A stretch of DNA of 39,939 nucleotides from Hyphomicrobiales bacterium. GTDB taxonomy: Bacteria > Pseudomonadota > Alphaproteobacteria > Rhizobiales > Rhizobiaceae. Under the pieces are notes generated by a model. That model ran no database searches and was not told the DNA's origin. It saw nothing but the letters and a program-made list of their open reading frames with translations. Positions 23,385-31,202 of the stretch are shown here, one piece after another (positions within the stretch are counted from its first letter, which is position 1; every line of letters starts with the position of its first letter). The DNA lies in contig UCEY01000051.1 of assembly GCA_900471605.1 (NCBI GenBank), forward strand, positions 1-39,939. The letters are read 5' to 3'. A program made the translations under genes and the position numbers.

Positions 23385-24686
23385 ATGAAAAGCCGCTACC
23401 GCATTGTAAATTTCTTTTTCCTTTTCGTTGCCAGCCTAATTCTACTCACGAGTAATAGCACACAAGCCGAGACAAGCGGCCATCAGCCCGCAATAAGGCC
23501 GATGGATTTTGCCTTGGTACAAAGTGGCAATTGCCAAGAAACCTGCACCCAATGGATATCAGCAGAAGGAGATATAACAACCGGCACACCGGAGCTTTTC
23601 AGGGCTTTTCTGAAAAAGCTGGGCAGCCGAAAACTTCCGGTCGTGTTCCAATCTTACGGTGGCGATGTCGATGCTGCTCTGGCGATTGGACGTATGATAC
23701 GAACTGCAGGCTTGGAAACTACCGTCGGAAGGACACAGCTAAAAGATTGCCCGATGCTAGACCCGCGCTGCCAAGAACAGATTGTTGAAAACGGCTGGTC
23801 GGCAGGGGAAGTTCGCGCTGGAGGCGCATACTGTTTTTCGGCGTGCCCGTTTGCCCTCGCTGGAGGCGAAGTCCGCGGTGCCACCGTGACTGCCGCTGTC
23901 GGCGTTCATCAAATCACGACAGAATCAACTAAGGCTAGCGAGGCGATTAGCAGAAAGCTTTCAAAGTACTTTGATGAGATGGGAGTTAGCAGCGAAGTGT
24001 TTGCCATGATGGCCCTTGCGACTCCAAAGGGTATGTACCGTATCCAGATGGCCGAAGCGCTGAAATCGGGCTTAATTACCAAAGTCTTGTCATATGAAGA
24101 CGAGCCAGGCTACGTGTACTGCGGTCCATATGCCAATTCGGCCTCACTTTGCACTGAATTAGAGGATCCCAGGTCACATGGATCAGAATCGCGCGATGTT
24201 GGTGAGGATCCCAGCTGTGCCCTCCTCAATCGCGCCTATATGCGAACCGTAAACAGCGGGCGCTATAGAGTGAACTTTTTCCATATTGAAGCTGACGGAA
24301 ACGATGTTTTTGATATGGAAACTCGATTTGTCGATCGCAGCTACTATACACGCAGAAACAATGGACCCTGGGTAAAGAAAACTCGGCCCCTGCTTCTTAC
24401 GGTGAGGTGGGAAGCAGGTAGGAAAAGACCCGTCATTCGAAGTTGCGTGCACACGGGTAATGAGACGGTCGATGGAATTGCCGCTATGCGTTTCCAAGGA
24501 GAGTGGCAGCGAAGTGCATTTTCTGCATCAATAGAGGTATGGATCTCCAAGGACAATCTCACTTACTTAAAAGCGATCCGCCGGTTTCCCGAAAACTCGC
24601 TTTACCCTTTGGGCAATCAAACAGTGGTGGAGAAGTATGATTTGGATCGCAACGTTCTCGCCCCCGATTTGTCGGAACATCCTTAG
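23385..24686 (+). CDS. exported protein with ClpP/crotonase-like fold (COG3904-like) and unknown C-terminal extension
   Basis: This 433-residue protein starts at the ATG at 23385 (GAGG upstream) with an evident signal peptide (NFFFLFVASLILLTS, cleavage near TQAE). Residues about 55-200 resemble periplasmic ClpP-like proteins: an ISAEGDIT strand, QSYGGDVDAALAIGRMIR (89-106), AYCFSACPFALAGG with a candidate nucleophile Ser152, and AVGVHQI with a candidate His175. The acid residue is not assigned. From about 300 on there is an extra domain with no family I recognise (NRAYMRTVNSGRYRVNFFHI at its start). The gene is AT-richer, with codon use unlike its neighbours, and stands alone between gcdH and a degenerate gcdH-end copy, which suggests transfer. 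Protease activity is not proven. Confidence 0.75.
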   Translation: MKSRYRIVNFFFLFVASLILLTSNSTQAETSGHQPAIRPMDFALVQSGNCQETCTQWISAEGDITTGTPELFRAFLKKLGSRKLPVVFQSYGGDVDAALAIGRMIRTAGLETTVGRTQLKDCPMLDPRCQEQIVENGWSAGEVRAGGAYCFSACPFALAGGEVRGATVTAAVGVHQITTESTKASEAISRKLSKYFDEMGVSSEVFAMMALATPKGMYRIQMAEALKSGLITKVLSYEDEPGYVYCGPYANSASLCTELEDPRSHGSESRDVGEDPSCALLNRAYMRTVNSGRYRVNFFHIEADGNDVFDMETRFVDRSYYTRRNNGPWVKKTRPLLLTVRWEAGRKRPVIRSCVHTGNETVDGIAAMRFQGEWQRSAFSASIEVWISKDNLTYLKAIRRFPENSLYPLGNQTVVEKYDLDRNVLAPDLSEHP

Positions 24687-24859
24687 GGCCGGACCCAATA
24701 ACTGGCTTCTCAAATCGGTCTAATGCTGATTCAGCGTCTCTGTTTTGGAGGCAACAACAGAGATGATCTCTTTTGGTTTTGGGATGCTCAACGGGCTCGG
24801 ATTGCGCCACTTCTACCCAAGGACGCGCGGGGATGAAGCGCGTTGGTGGCCGTCAGGCG
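24687..24859. other. non-coding segment at the right side of the island
   Basis: There is no convincing gene between the stop of the exported ClpP-like protein and the gcdH-end copy. The stretch turns GC-rich again near 24820. The 10-mer CAGGCGCAGA at 24854-24863 also occurs at 23322-23331, so a direct repeat with a nearby GCATT on both sides brackets the AT-rich segment. Confidence 0.45.
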
Positions 24860-24946
24860 CAGATCGGCATTCACGCGTTCTTTGAGTGGAAACTATACCG
24901 CTTCAGTAAACCGGCCCGGCCGCTTTCCAGCGCGCCGGGCCTTCTT
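24860..24946 (+). repeat. degenerate second copy of the gcdH 3' end plus terminator
   Basis: Bases 24860-24885 match the end of gcdH (23129-23155) at about 23 of 26 positions, including GGCATTCA, GCGTTCTTT and the final GA. In the frame GRQAQIGIHAFFE the translation resembles the GcdH C-terminus GRAQTGIQAFF. About 27 bases later comes a hairpin of the same sequence as the gcdH terminator: GGCCCGGC (24913-24920) and GCCGGGCC (24934-24941), followed by TTCTT. No acyl-CoA dehydrogenase body precedes it. Confidence 0.7.
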
Positions 24947-24981
24947 ATGCCCGCATTTTCGGCCAAGCAGCGATCGTCTGT

Positions 24982-25476
24982 TTAGGCGCTCGCGCGAAGG
25001 GTGGCGAGAAGTTCATCCAGCTGCCTGAACTGTTCGGGCATCGCCCCTTCCATGCCCGCACAGGATTCGTCGCACGCTTCCCTGGAAGGATAGAGTTCGC
25101 TCAGGACCAGCAGCGTCTTGCCGCCTTCCGCCGCCTCGAAGGTGACCGTGGTCACGGAGCCGTTTTCGCTTTCGTCATTGGTCCAGACGAGGCGCGAGGG
25201 CGGCGACACTTCGAGATATTTGCCGAAGAAGGTCATCGAGCTATCGGCATCATGTCCGAACGTGACGCTGTAGCCGCCTCCGGTGCGGACATCCATCTCG
25301 CAGGAAAGAAGCGGGACGCCGCTGGATTTCGGCGCCCACCACTGCTTGAACAATTCGGGCTTGGTCCACGCGTCGAATACGAGGCGGACCGGGCCGTTGA
25401 AACTGCGCGTCACCACGAGTTCGCGCTCGGACCTCCGCTCGACCGCGGTATGGCCGTCACTCACATTCGTACCCAT
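24982..25476 (-). CDS. SRPBCC/AHSA1-domain protein
   Basis: This is a small cytoplasmic protein of 164 residues of the activator-of-Hsp90-like (AHSA1) SRPBCC fold. The pattern is typical: ELVVTRSFNGPVRLVFDAWT, then LFKQWWAPKS, CEMDVRTGGGYSV and LVWTNDE, with a C-terminal helix. Such proteins bind hydrophobic ligands, and their roles are mostly unknown. The start at 25476 has AAGGAGA upstream. It follows the VOC gene on the same strand; these two families often travel together, frequently with an ArsR regulator, which is absent here. Confidence 0.9.
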   Translation of the reverse strand: MGTNVSDGHTAVERRSERELVVTRSFNGPVRLVFDAWTKPELFKQWWAPKSSGVPLLSCEMDVRTGGGYSVTFGHDADSSMTFFGKYLEVSPPSRLVWTNDESENGSVTTVTFEAAEGGKTLLVLSELYPSREACDESCAGMEGAMPEQFRQLDELLATLRASA

Positions 25477-25624
25477 CGATTTTCTCCTTCCGTTTCAAAG
25501 CATCGACGGCTTCTTTCAGCACGTCGAAGCGCGGCTTCTTGATCTCTTGGCCTGATCGATCCAGGCCGCCTTCCACCGGCTGACATGGCCAGCCGGCAAT
25601 GTACCCTCGTTGGGGGATGCCTCC
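25477..25624 (-). other. spacer with possible frameshifted small coding remnant
   Basis: Between the VOC and SRPBCC genes the minus strand reads VSRWKAAWIDQ in one frame and then EIKKPRFDVLKEAVDALKRK in the next, both protein-like, with a one-base frame change between. Either a small gene is broken or this is a chance reading. No start codon with a good ribosome site is seen. Confidence 0.25.
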
Positions 25625-26098
25625 TTAACCCCGCCGGGCAGCCTCGATCGCCGCAACGTCGATTTTCTGCATTTTCATCATCGCGTCGAATGCGCGCTTT
25701 GCCTCGGCGCCACCGGCTGCCATGGCCTCCAGGAGGACGCGTGGCGTGATCTGCCAGGAAATGCCCCACTTGTCCTTGCACCAGCCGCATTCGCTTTCCT
25801 GACCGCCATTACCGACGATGGCGTTCCAGTAGCGGTCGGTTTCCTCCTGGTTCTCGGTCGAAATCTGGAAGGAAAAGGCTTCGTTGTGCTTGAAGATGGG
25901 GCCGCCGTTCAGGCCAATGCAGGCGACGCCTGCAACGGTGAATTCCACCACAAGCACGTCTCCCTGCTTGCCGTCCGGATAATCGCCGGGCGCGTGGGTG
26001 ATCGCGCCGACCGCGCTATCCGGAAAGGTCTTGGCGTAAAAGCGGGCAGCCTCTTCTGCGTCCTTGTCGAACCACAGGCAGATCGTGTTCTTTGCCAT
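25625..26098 (-). CDS. VOC-superfamily protein (PhnB/3-demethylubiquinone methyltransferase-like)
   Basis: This is a 157-residue protein of the glyoxalase/VOC fold, PhnB-like subgroup: NTICLWFDKDAEEAARFYAK at the start, FTVAGVACIGLNGGP in the middle, and the characteristic CGWCKDKWGISWQITP near residue 117. The start is the ATG at 26098 with GGGAG upstream. The biochemical role is unknown; despite the database name of the family, methyltransferase activity is not implied. It is first in a two-gene unit with the SRPBCC gene. Confidence 0.9.
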   Translation of the reverse strand: MAKNTICLWFDKDAEEAARFYAKTFPDSAVGAITHAPGDYPDGKQGDVLVVEFTVAGVACIGLNGGPIFKHNEAFSFQISTENQEETDRYWNAIVGNGGQESECGWCKDKWGISWQITPRVLLEAMAAGGAEAKRAFDAMMKMQKIDVAAIEAARRG

Positions 26099-26434
26099 TT
26101 CATTTCTCCCTTTTGAAATCTGGCTACGCGGCCGTTGGTCACGACCATGCCTTAAAGACGCAGGTACTTTCGGCGATCCGACATCCATTCGAAAAAAACT
26201 GAAAATCCTCCATCGCCTCCGACATCCGTTCGCCATCGGCGAATTCTGCCCCTCATCCAGCCGCGGCTTTAACGCAAAAAATTCGCTTTAAAGCCGCGCA
26301 CACCGTTGATTACCGGGCGCAGATATCTTAACTCAGGCACCGGATTCCCCCCGCGCATCCGCCGGCGGCTCCGGAAGGCCTCCCACGTCTTCAGCCCGTC
26401 CCGCCCGCAATGTTTCAAACCGAAAGTGGACACC
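26099..26434. promoter_or_regulatory. divergent intergenic region with repeated and dyad sites
   Basis: These 336 bases separate the VOC gene from the aldehyde dehydrogenase gene and contain no credible ORF. They hold two direct repeats, TCCGACATCCATTCG (26177-26191) and TCCGACATCCGTTCG (26218-26232), 41 bases apart. They also hold a dyad TTCGCC-ATC-GGCGAA (26229-26243) and a perfect 10-bp inverted repeat of GCGGCTTTAA (26263-26272) with TTAAAGCCGC (26288-26297). These look like regulator sites and a hairpin; no regulator gene is adjacent. Confidence 0.5.
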
Positions 26435-27871
26435 ATGCACAGCTATCCGAACGTCAAGCTTTTCATCAACGGCGAATGGCGCGATGCCATCGGCGGCGAA
26501 ACCCTCGAGGTTTCCGATCCCGCGACCGAAGAAGTGATCGGCAGAATAGCCCATGCCCGCAAGGCGGATCTGGACCTGGCGTTGGAAGCAGCGGACAAGG
26601 GCTTCAGGATCTGGCGCGACACCTCGCCTTTCGACCGTTCCAAGGTGATGCGCAAGGCTGCCGACCTGCTGCGCCAGCGCGTCGACCAGGTCGCCTATTA
26701 CATGACCCGCGAACAGGGCAAGCCGCTCGCCCAGTCGAAAATGGAGGTGATGGGCGCCGCCGACACCATCGACTGGTTCGCCGAAGAAGCCCGCCGCACC
26801 TACGGTCAGGTCATCCCGGCCCGTTTCACGGGCGTCTCGCAGCTTGCGATCAAGGTGCCGGTCGGCCCGGTCGCAGCCTTCACGCCCTGGAATTTCCCGC
26901 TCAACCAGGTGGTCCGCAAGCTCTCCGCAGCCGTTGCCACCGGTTGCTCGATCATCGTCAAGGCGCCTGAGGAAACCCCGGCATCGCCTGCCGAACTGAT
27001 CCGCGCCTTCGTCGATGCCGGCGTGCCCGCGGGTGTCGTCAACCTCGTCTACGGCATTCCGGCCGAGATTTCCGAATACCTGATCGCGCATCCGGTCATC
27101 CGCAAGATCTCGTTCACCGGCTCGACCCCGGTCGGCAAGCATCTGGCGGCGCTGGCCGGCAAGCACATGAAGCGCGCCACGATGGAACTCGGCGGCCATG
27201 CGCCGGTGATGATCTTCGACGATGCCGATCTCGAAAAGGCGATCGAAGTGACCGCCATGTCGAAGTTCCGCAATGCCGGCCAGGTCTGCGTCGCGCCGAC
27301 CCGCTTCCTCGTGCAGGACGGCATCGCCGACAAGTTCACCGCCGGCTTCGTCAAGGCGGCGCAGGCGATCAAGGTCGGCAACGGCCTGGAAGAGGGCGTC
27401 GGCATGGGCCCGCTCGCCAACGAGCGCCGCATCCCGGCCATGGAAGCGCTGATCCAGGACGCCATCAGCCATGGCGGCGAACTGAAGACCGGTGGCCACC
27501 GCATCGGCAACAAGGGCCACTTCTTCGAGCCGACCGTTCTCGCCGAAGTCCCGACCTCGGCCAATATCATGAACGACGAACCCTTCGGTCCGGTGGCGAT
27601 CATCAACCGCTTCTCGCATTACGACGATGCGATCGCGGAAGCCAACCGCCTGCCCTTCGGCCTCGCCTCCTATGCCTTTACCGGTTCGGTCAGGACCGCC
27701 CATGCGCTGAGCCGCCAGGTGGAAGCCGGCATGCTGACCATCAACCACAACGGCCTTGCGCTTCCGGAAGTGCCGTTCGGCGGCATCAAGGACTCGGGCT
27801 ACGGCACGGAAGGCGGTTCGGAAGCCACCGAAGCCTATCTCGAAACCCGTTTCGTCAGCCAGATGAGCTGA
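26435..27871 (+). CDS. NAD(P)-dependent aldehyde dehydrogenase, succinate/glutarate-semialdehyde type
   Basis: This is a 478-residue aldehyde dehydrogenase. The start at 26435 gives the usual family N-terminus (NVKLFINGEWRDAIGGETL). Key residues are present: Asn153 in TPWNFPLNQ, the cofactor motif FTGSTPVGK (227-235), the general base Glu251 in MELGGHAP and the catalytic Cys285 in NAGQVCVAP. The overall pattern is closest to succinate-semialdehyde dehydrogenase (GabD group), which also includes glutarate-semialdehyde dehydrogenases. The nearby gcdH would fit a lysine-to-glutarate route, but the two are not in one operon, so the substrate is not assigned. Confidence 0.9.
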   Translation: MHSYPNVKLFINGEWRDAIGGETLEVSDPATEEVIGRIAHARKADLDLALEAADKGFRIWRDTSPFDRSKVMRKAADLLRQRVDQVAYYMTREQGKPLAQSKMEVMGAADTIDWFAEEARRTYGQVIPARFTGVSQLAIKVPVGPVAAFTPWNFPLNQVVRKLSAAVATGCSIIVKAPEETPASPAELIRAFVDAGVPAGVVNLVYGIPAEISEYLIAHPVIRKISFTGSTPVGKHLAALAGKHMKRATMELGGHAPVMIFDDADLEKAIEVTAMSKFRNAGQVCVAPTRFLVQDGIADKFTAGFVKAAQAIKVGNGLEEGVGMGPLANERRIPAMEALIQDAISHGGELKTGGHRIGNKGHFFEPTVLAEVPTSANIMNDEPFGPVAIINRFSHYDDAIAEANRLPFGLASYAFTGSVRTAHALSRQVEAGMLTINHNGLALPEVPFGGIKDSGYGTEGGSEATEAYLETRFVSQMS

Positions 27872-27900
27872 TCCGACGGTTTTTCGACCTAAGTTCTCAA

Positions 27901-27939
27901 CGCCGGTCGGTGCTGACGCATCGGCCGGCGTTTTCTTTT
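27901..27939 (+). terminator. Rho-independent terminator of the aldehyde dehydrogenase gene
   Basis: A 13-bp stem (27901-27913 with 27918-27930, two G-T wobbles) with a TGAC loop is followed by TTTTCTTTT. It begins 29 bases after the stop codon. Confidence 0.9.
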
Positions 27940-28001
27940 GCGCTTGCCGCTTTCGTCCGAGTCGAATACGAAAACAAACAGTGAACACCGGATGAAGCGC
28001 C

Positions 28002-29108
28002 ATGGCCGAGACAGAGACCGAAGCAGCACCGCTCCTGAAGGAAATCTTCAACCGTGAGCGCCTGGAGCATTTCGCCCGCGAGACGGTCGCCGTGCATCCG
28101 GGTTTCGACGGCGCACGTTTCCTGACGCTCGCCTCCATCGGCCTCGACGATCTCAGCATCATGCAGCGGCTGCGGCAGATCGCGGTCGTCTACCACGACA
28201 TTCTGCCCGGCGGTTTTGCGACCAATCTCGAAATCCTCCGGGCGCTCGCGCCGCGCGTCAACCACGGCTTCGCCTCGATGGTCCTGCCGGAATATGTGGC
28301 GCTCTACGGCCAGGACCATTTCGACCTGTCGATGGATGCGCTCGCCTTCTTCACCCGCTTCGGCTCGTCCGAATTCGCCGCCCGGCATTTCCTGGCGAAG
28401 GACCTCGCCCGGACGCTGAAAGTGATGGAACGCTGGTCGCGGGACGACAACGAGCATGTGCGCCGGTTGTCGAGCGAAGGCTGCCGGCCACGCCTGCCCT
28501 GGTCCTTCCAGTTGAAAGAGCTGATTGCCGACCCGTCGCCCGTCGCCCCGATCCTCGAAAACCTGCGGAGCGATCCGAGCCTTTATGTCCGCAAGTCCGT
28601 CGCCAATCATCTGAACGACATCACCAAGGATCACCCGGCCTGGGTCTTCCACCGGATCGCCGACTGGCCGAAGGACGACCCGTGTACGGCCTGGATCATG
28701 AAACAGGCGCTGCGCACGCTGATCAAGAAGGGCGATGCCCGGGCGCTTCATTTCTTCGGTGCCGGTCACAAGGCGGAGGTGACAGTAGAGAGTTTTTCCG
28801 TGACGCCGTCATCCCTGAAACTCGGGGGCGCGGTGAAGATATCGGCAAGGCTCGTCTCGACCGCGTCGGCGCCGCAGAAGCTCGTCATCGACTATGCGGT
28901 CCACTACGTGAAGAAGGCGGGCGGAACCTCGAAGAAGGTCTTCAAGTGGAAGGAGGTCACCCTTGATCCGGGCCGGACCTTGGAACTCGCGATCAGCCGC
29001 GCCATTCGCGACTTCACCACCCGTGTTCATTATGCCGGACGGCATGCGGTCGAGCTGATCGTCAATGGCGAGGTGCTGGCCGAGGGCGCGTTCGAGCTTC
29101 TGGCGTAG
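28002..29108 (+). CDS. DNA alkylation repair protein, AlkC-like, with C-terminal Ig-like domain
   Basis: This 368-residue protein resembles the AlkC group of HEAT-like-repeat DNA glycosylases, which remove alkylated bases such as N3-methyladenine. The helical repeat part spans roughly residues 10-265 (FARETVAVHPGFDG, RWSRDDNEHVRRLSSEGCRP, then NLRSDPSLYVRKSVANHLND). The segment from about 267 to the end (VESFSVTPSSLKLGGAVKIS onward) is beta-rich and matches the Ig-like domain of some AlkC proteins. The start is the ATG at 28002 with GGATGAAG before it. It stands alone; an adaptive-response partner such as ada is not seen. Confidence 0.85.
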   Translation: MAETETEAAPLLKEIFNRERLEHFARETVAVHPGFDGARFLTLASIGLDDLSIMQRLRQIAVVYHDILPGGFATNLEILRALAPRVNHGFASMVLPEYVALYGQDHFDLSMDALAFFTRFGSSEFAARHFLAKDLARTLKVMERWSRDDNEHVRRLSSEGCRPRLPWSFQLKELIADPSPVAPILENLRSDPSLYVRKSVANHLNDITKDHPAWVFHRIADWPKDDPCTAWIMKQALRTLIKKGDARALHFFGAGHKAEVTVESFSVTPSSLKLGGAVKISARLVSTASAPQKLVIDYAVHYVKKAGGTSKKVFKWKEVTLDPGRTLELAISRAIRDFTTRVHYAGRHAVELIVNGEVLAEGAFELLA

Positions 29109-29132
29109 AATCTTCAACCGAATCGACCGAGC

Positions 29133-29260
29133 GGCCCCTCACCCCGCCTTGCTCGGCGCACCCTCTCCCGCTCGCGGGGCGAGGAGGGAACGGAGACGGC
29201 GCGGCACGTGTCCTTCTCCCCGCAGGCGGGGAGAAGGGGCCGGCAGGCGGATGAGGGGCA
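29133..29260. repeat. palindromic intergenic repeat element
   Basis: This is the same family as 16779-16953. It ends in CGGATGAGGGGCA (29248-29260) and contains the hairpin CCTTCTCCCCG/CGGGGAGAAGG (29212-29237). The left half is more diverged. It lies between the convergent ends of the alkylation repair gene and cysA and may serve as a terminator for both. Confidence 0.75.
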
Positions 29261-29281
29261 TCTCCCGCCCCCGAAACCCGC

Positions 29282-30304
29282 TCACCCCAGCGCAAACACC
29301 TTCGCGCGCCGCAATGTCACGAACCCACCGTCGCCGGCCTGCAGCGCGCGTTCCGGCTCGACGTCGAATTCCAGCTGCTCACCCGTCTCGGCGGTCGCCA
29401 GGACCCGCCGTCCGTCCGGGCGGTCGAGGACGCGGGTGATGCTGGCCGGAATGCCCGGTCCCTGGGCGGACCAGTCGAGATCGGCCGGACGCGCGTAAAG
29501 CTCGGCCTTGCCGTCCGCCATGCCGGAGACATCGATCGCCGCGCCGCTGGCATAGGCCCGGCCGTCGCGCACTTCGGCGGCAAGCACATTGGCGTCGCCG
29601 AGGAATTTCATCACGAACGCCGATTGCGGGTTGCGGCAGACTTCCTCCGCCGTGCCCTGCTGGATGATGTGGCCGTCCTTCAGGATGACGACGCGGTCGG
29701 CGAGATCCAGCGCCTCTTCCTGGTCGTGGGTCACGAAGATCGTGGTGATGCCGAGCTCGCGGTGGATCTCACGCAGCCAGCGGCGCAGGTCGTGGCGCAC
29801 ATTGGCGTCGAGCGCGCCGAACGGCTCGTCGAGCAGCAGAACCTTGGGATCGACCGACAGCGCCCGGGCGAGCGCCACCCGCTGCCGCTGGCCACCGGAG
29901 ATCTGCGCCGGGAATCGGTCGCCGAGACCTTCGAGGCGCACGAGCCGTAGCAACTCGGCGACGCGGGCTTCGATCGCTGCCTTCTCGCGCTTTACCCGGG
30001 AAACCTTCATGCCGAAGGCGATGTTCTCGGCAACCGTCATATGCGGGAAGAGCGCATAGTGCTGGAAAACGAAGCCGACGCCGCGGTCGCGCACGGGAAT
30101 GTCAGTCGCGTCCTGGTCGCCGAAATAGATGTGGCCGCCATCGGCATATTCGAGGCCCGCGACCATGCGCAGGATGGTCGTCTTGCCCGAACCGGAAGGG
30201 CCGAGCAGCGCGACGAGCTCGCCGCTTTCGATCTCCAGTGAGACGTCCCGCACGGCGCGAAAAGTCTCGAAGGTTTTGACGACGTGGTCGAGGCGGATTT
30301 TCAT
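29282..30304 (-). CDS. cysA: sulfate/thiosulfate import ATP-binding protein CysA
   Basis: This is a 340-residue ATPase of the sulfate importer. Walker A is GPSGSGKT (35-42), the Q-loop is VFQHYALFPHMTVAENIAFG (79-98), the signature is ISGGQRQR (135-142) and Walker B is VLLLDEP (155-161); a C-terminal TOBE-type domain follows. The frame is open far upstream across the CysW gene, but the ATG at 30304 overlaps the cysW stop in an ATGA and begins like CysA. It is the last gene of the operon. Sulfate specificity follows from the CysT/CysW/binding-protein neighbours. Confidence 0.94.
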   Translation of the reverse strand: MKIRLDHVVKTFETFRAVRDVSLEIESGELVALLGPSGSGKTTILRMVAGLEYADGGHIYFGDQDATDIPVRDRGVGFVFQHYALFPHMTVAENIAFGMKVSRVKREKAAIEARVAELLRLVRLEGLGDRFPAQISGGQRQRVALARALSVDPKVLLLDEPFGALDANVRHDLRRWLREIHRELGITTIFVTHDQEEALDLADRVVILKDGHIIQQGTAEEVCRNPQSAFVMKFLGDANVLAAEVRDGRAYASGAAIDVSGMADGKAELYARPADLDWSAQGPGIPASITRVLDRPDGRRVLATAETGEQLEFDVEPERALQAGDGGFVTLRRAKVFALG

Positions 30305-31200
30305 GAGGTTTTCTCCGCGGGATTGGCAACGAGCGCGGGCCGGGTGGCGGGGCGACGGACCCGGCCGGCCCCCTGGCGCTCCAGCGCCACCTTGGCGATG
30401 ATGGTGAAGACGGCGATGAGCGCCAGGATGGAGGAGGCGGCAAAGGCGCCGGCCGCCTGATAGTCGTGGTAGAGCAGTTCGATATGCAGCGGCAGCGTAT
30501 TGGTCTGGCCGCGGATATTGCCCGAAACGACCGAGACCGCGCCGAACTCGCCCATGACGCGGGCGTTGCACAGCACGACGCCGTAAAGCAGCGCCCATTT
30601 GATGTTCGGCAGCGTCACCGAGAAGAAGGTGCGCCAGCCGGAAGCGCCAAGCGAGGTCGCCGCCTCTTCGAGATCGCGGCCCTGCGCCTGCATCAGCGGG
30701 ATCAGCTCGCGGGCGACGAAGGGGGCGGTCACGAACATCGAGGCGAGGATGATGCCGGGTATCGCGAACAGGATCTTGACGCCGTAATCATCGAGCGTCG
30801 GGCCAAAAATGCCCTGCAGGCCGTAGACGAACAGATAGGCGACGCCGGCGACGATCGGCGACACCGAGAACGGGATCTCGATCACGACCAGCAGGAAACG
30901 CTTGCCCCGGAAATCGAACTTGGTGATCGACCACGCGGCCGCCACCCCGAAAGCGGTGTTGACGGGCACCGCGACCAGCGCCGTCAAAACGGTAAGCCCG
31001 ATCGCATGCAGCGTATCGGGATGCGCGATGGTGTCCCGATAGACCTGCCAGCCTTTGGAAAAGGCTTCCACGCCGATGATCAGAAGCGGCGCAAGGATCA
31101 GGAACGCGCCGACGATCAGCACGATGCCGATCAGCAGGCGACGGAAGAGCGTCCCGTCGCCGACGCGCGGCGGTTTGCGGCGTTTGGGTGTGGCGCTCAT
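30301..31200 (-). CDS. cysW: sulfate ABC transporter permease CysW
   Basis: This is an inner-membrane permease of 299 residues. Typical CysW features are the segment VFGVAAAWSITKF-like core (here TAFGVAAAWSITKFDFRGK), IPFSVSPIVAGVAYLFVYG, the EAA loop EEAATSLGASGWRTFFSVTL, and GEFGAVSVVSGNIRGQTNTL, with PLHIELLYHDY after it. It starts two bases before the end of the spacer to cysT and overlaps cysA by four bases. Confidence 0.94.
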   Translation of the reverse strand: MSATPKRRKPPRVGDGTLFRRLLIGIVLIVGAFLILAPLLIIGVEAFSKGWQVYRDTIAHPDTLHAIGLTVLTALVAVPVNTAFGVAAAWSITKFDFRGKRFLLVVIEIPFSVSPIVAGVAYLFVYGLQGIFGPTLDDYGVKILFAIPGIILASMFVTAPFVARELIPLMQAQGRDLEEAATSLGASGWRTFFSVTLPNIKWALLYGVVLCNARVMGEFGAVSVVSGNIRGQTNTLPLHIELLYHDYQAAGAFAASSILALIAVFTIIAKVALERQGAGRVRRPATRPALVANPAEKTS

Positions 31201-31202
31201 GG

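Noticed and set aside
26333..28162. 609-codon minus-strand ORF
   Set aside because: It lies antisense to the aldehyde dehydrogenase, with shadow composition and no motif.
30305..30598. N-terminal extension of CysA into the cysW gene
   Set aside because: It is a shadow frame of CysW. The CysA start overlaps the cysW stop in an ATGA and begins with the normal family sequence.
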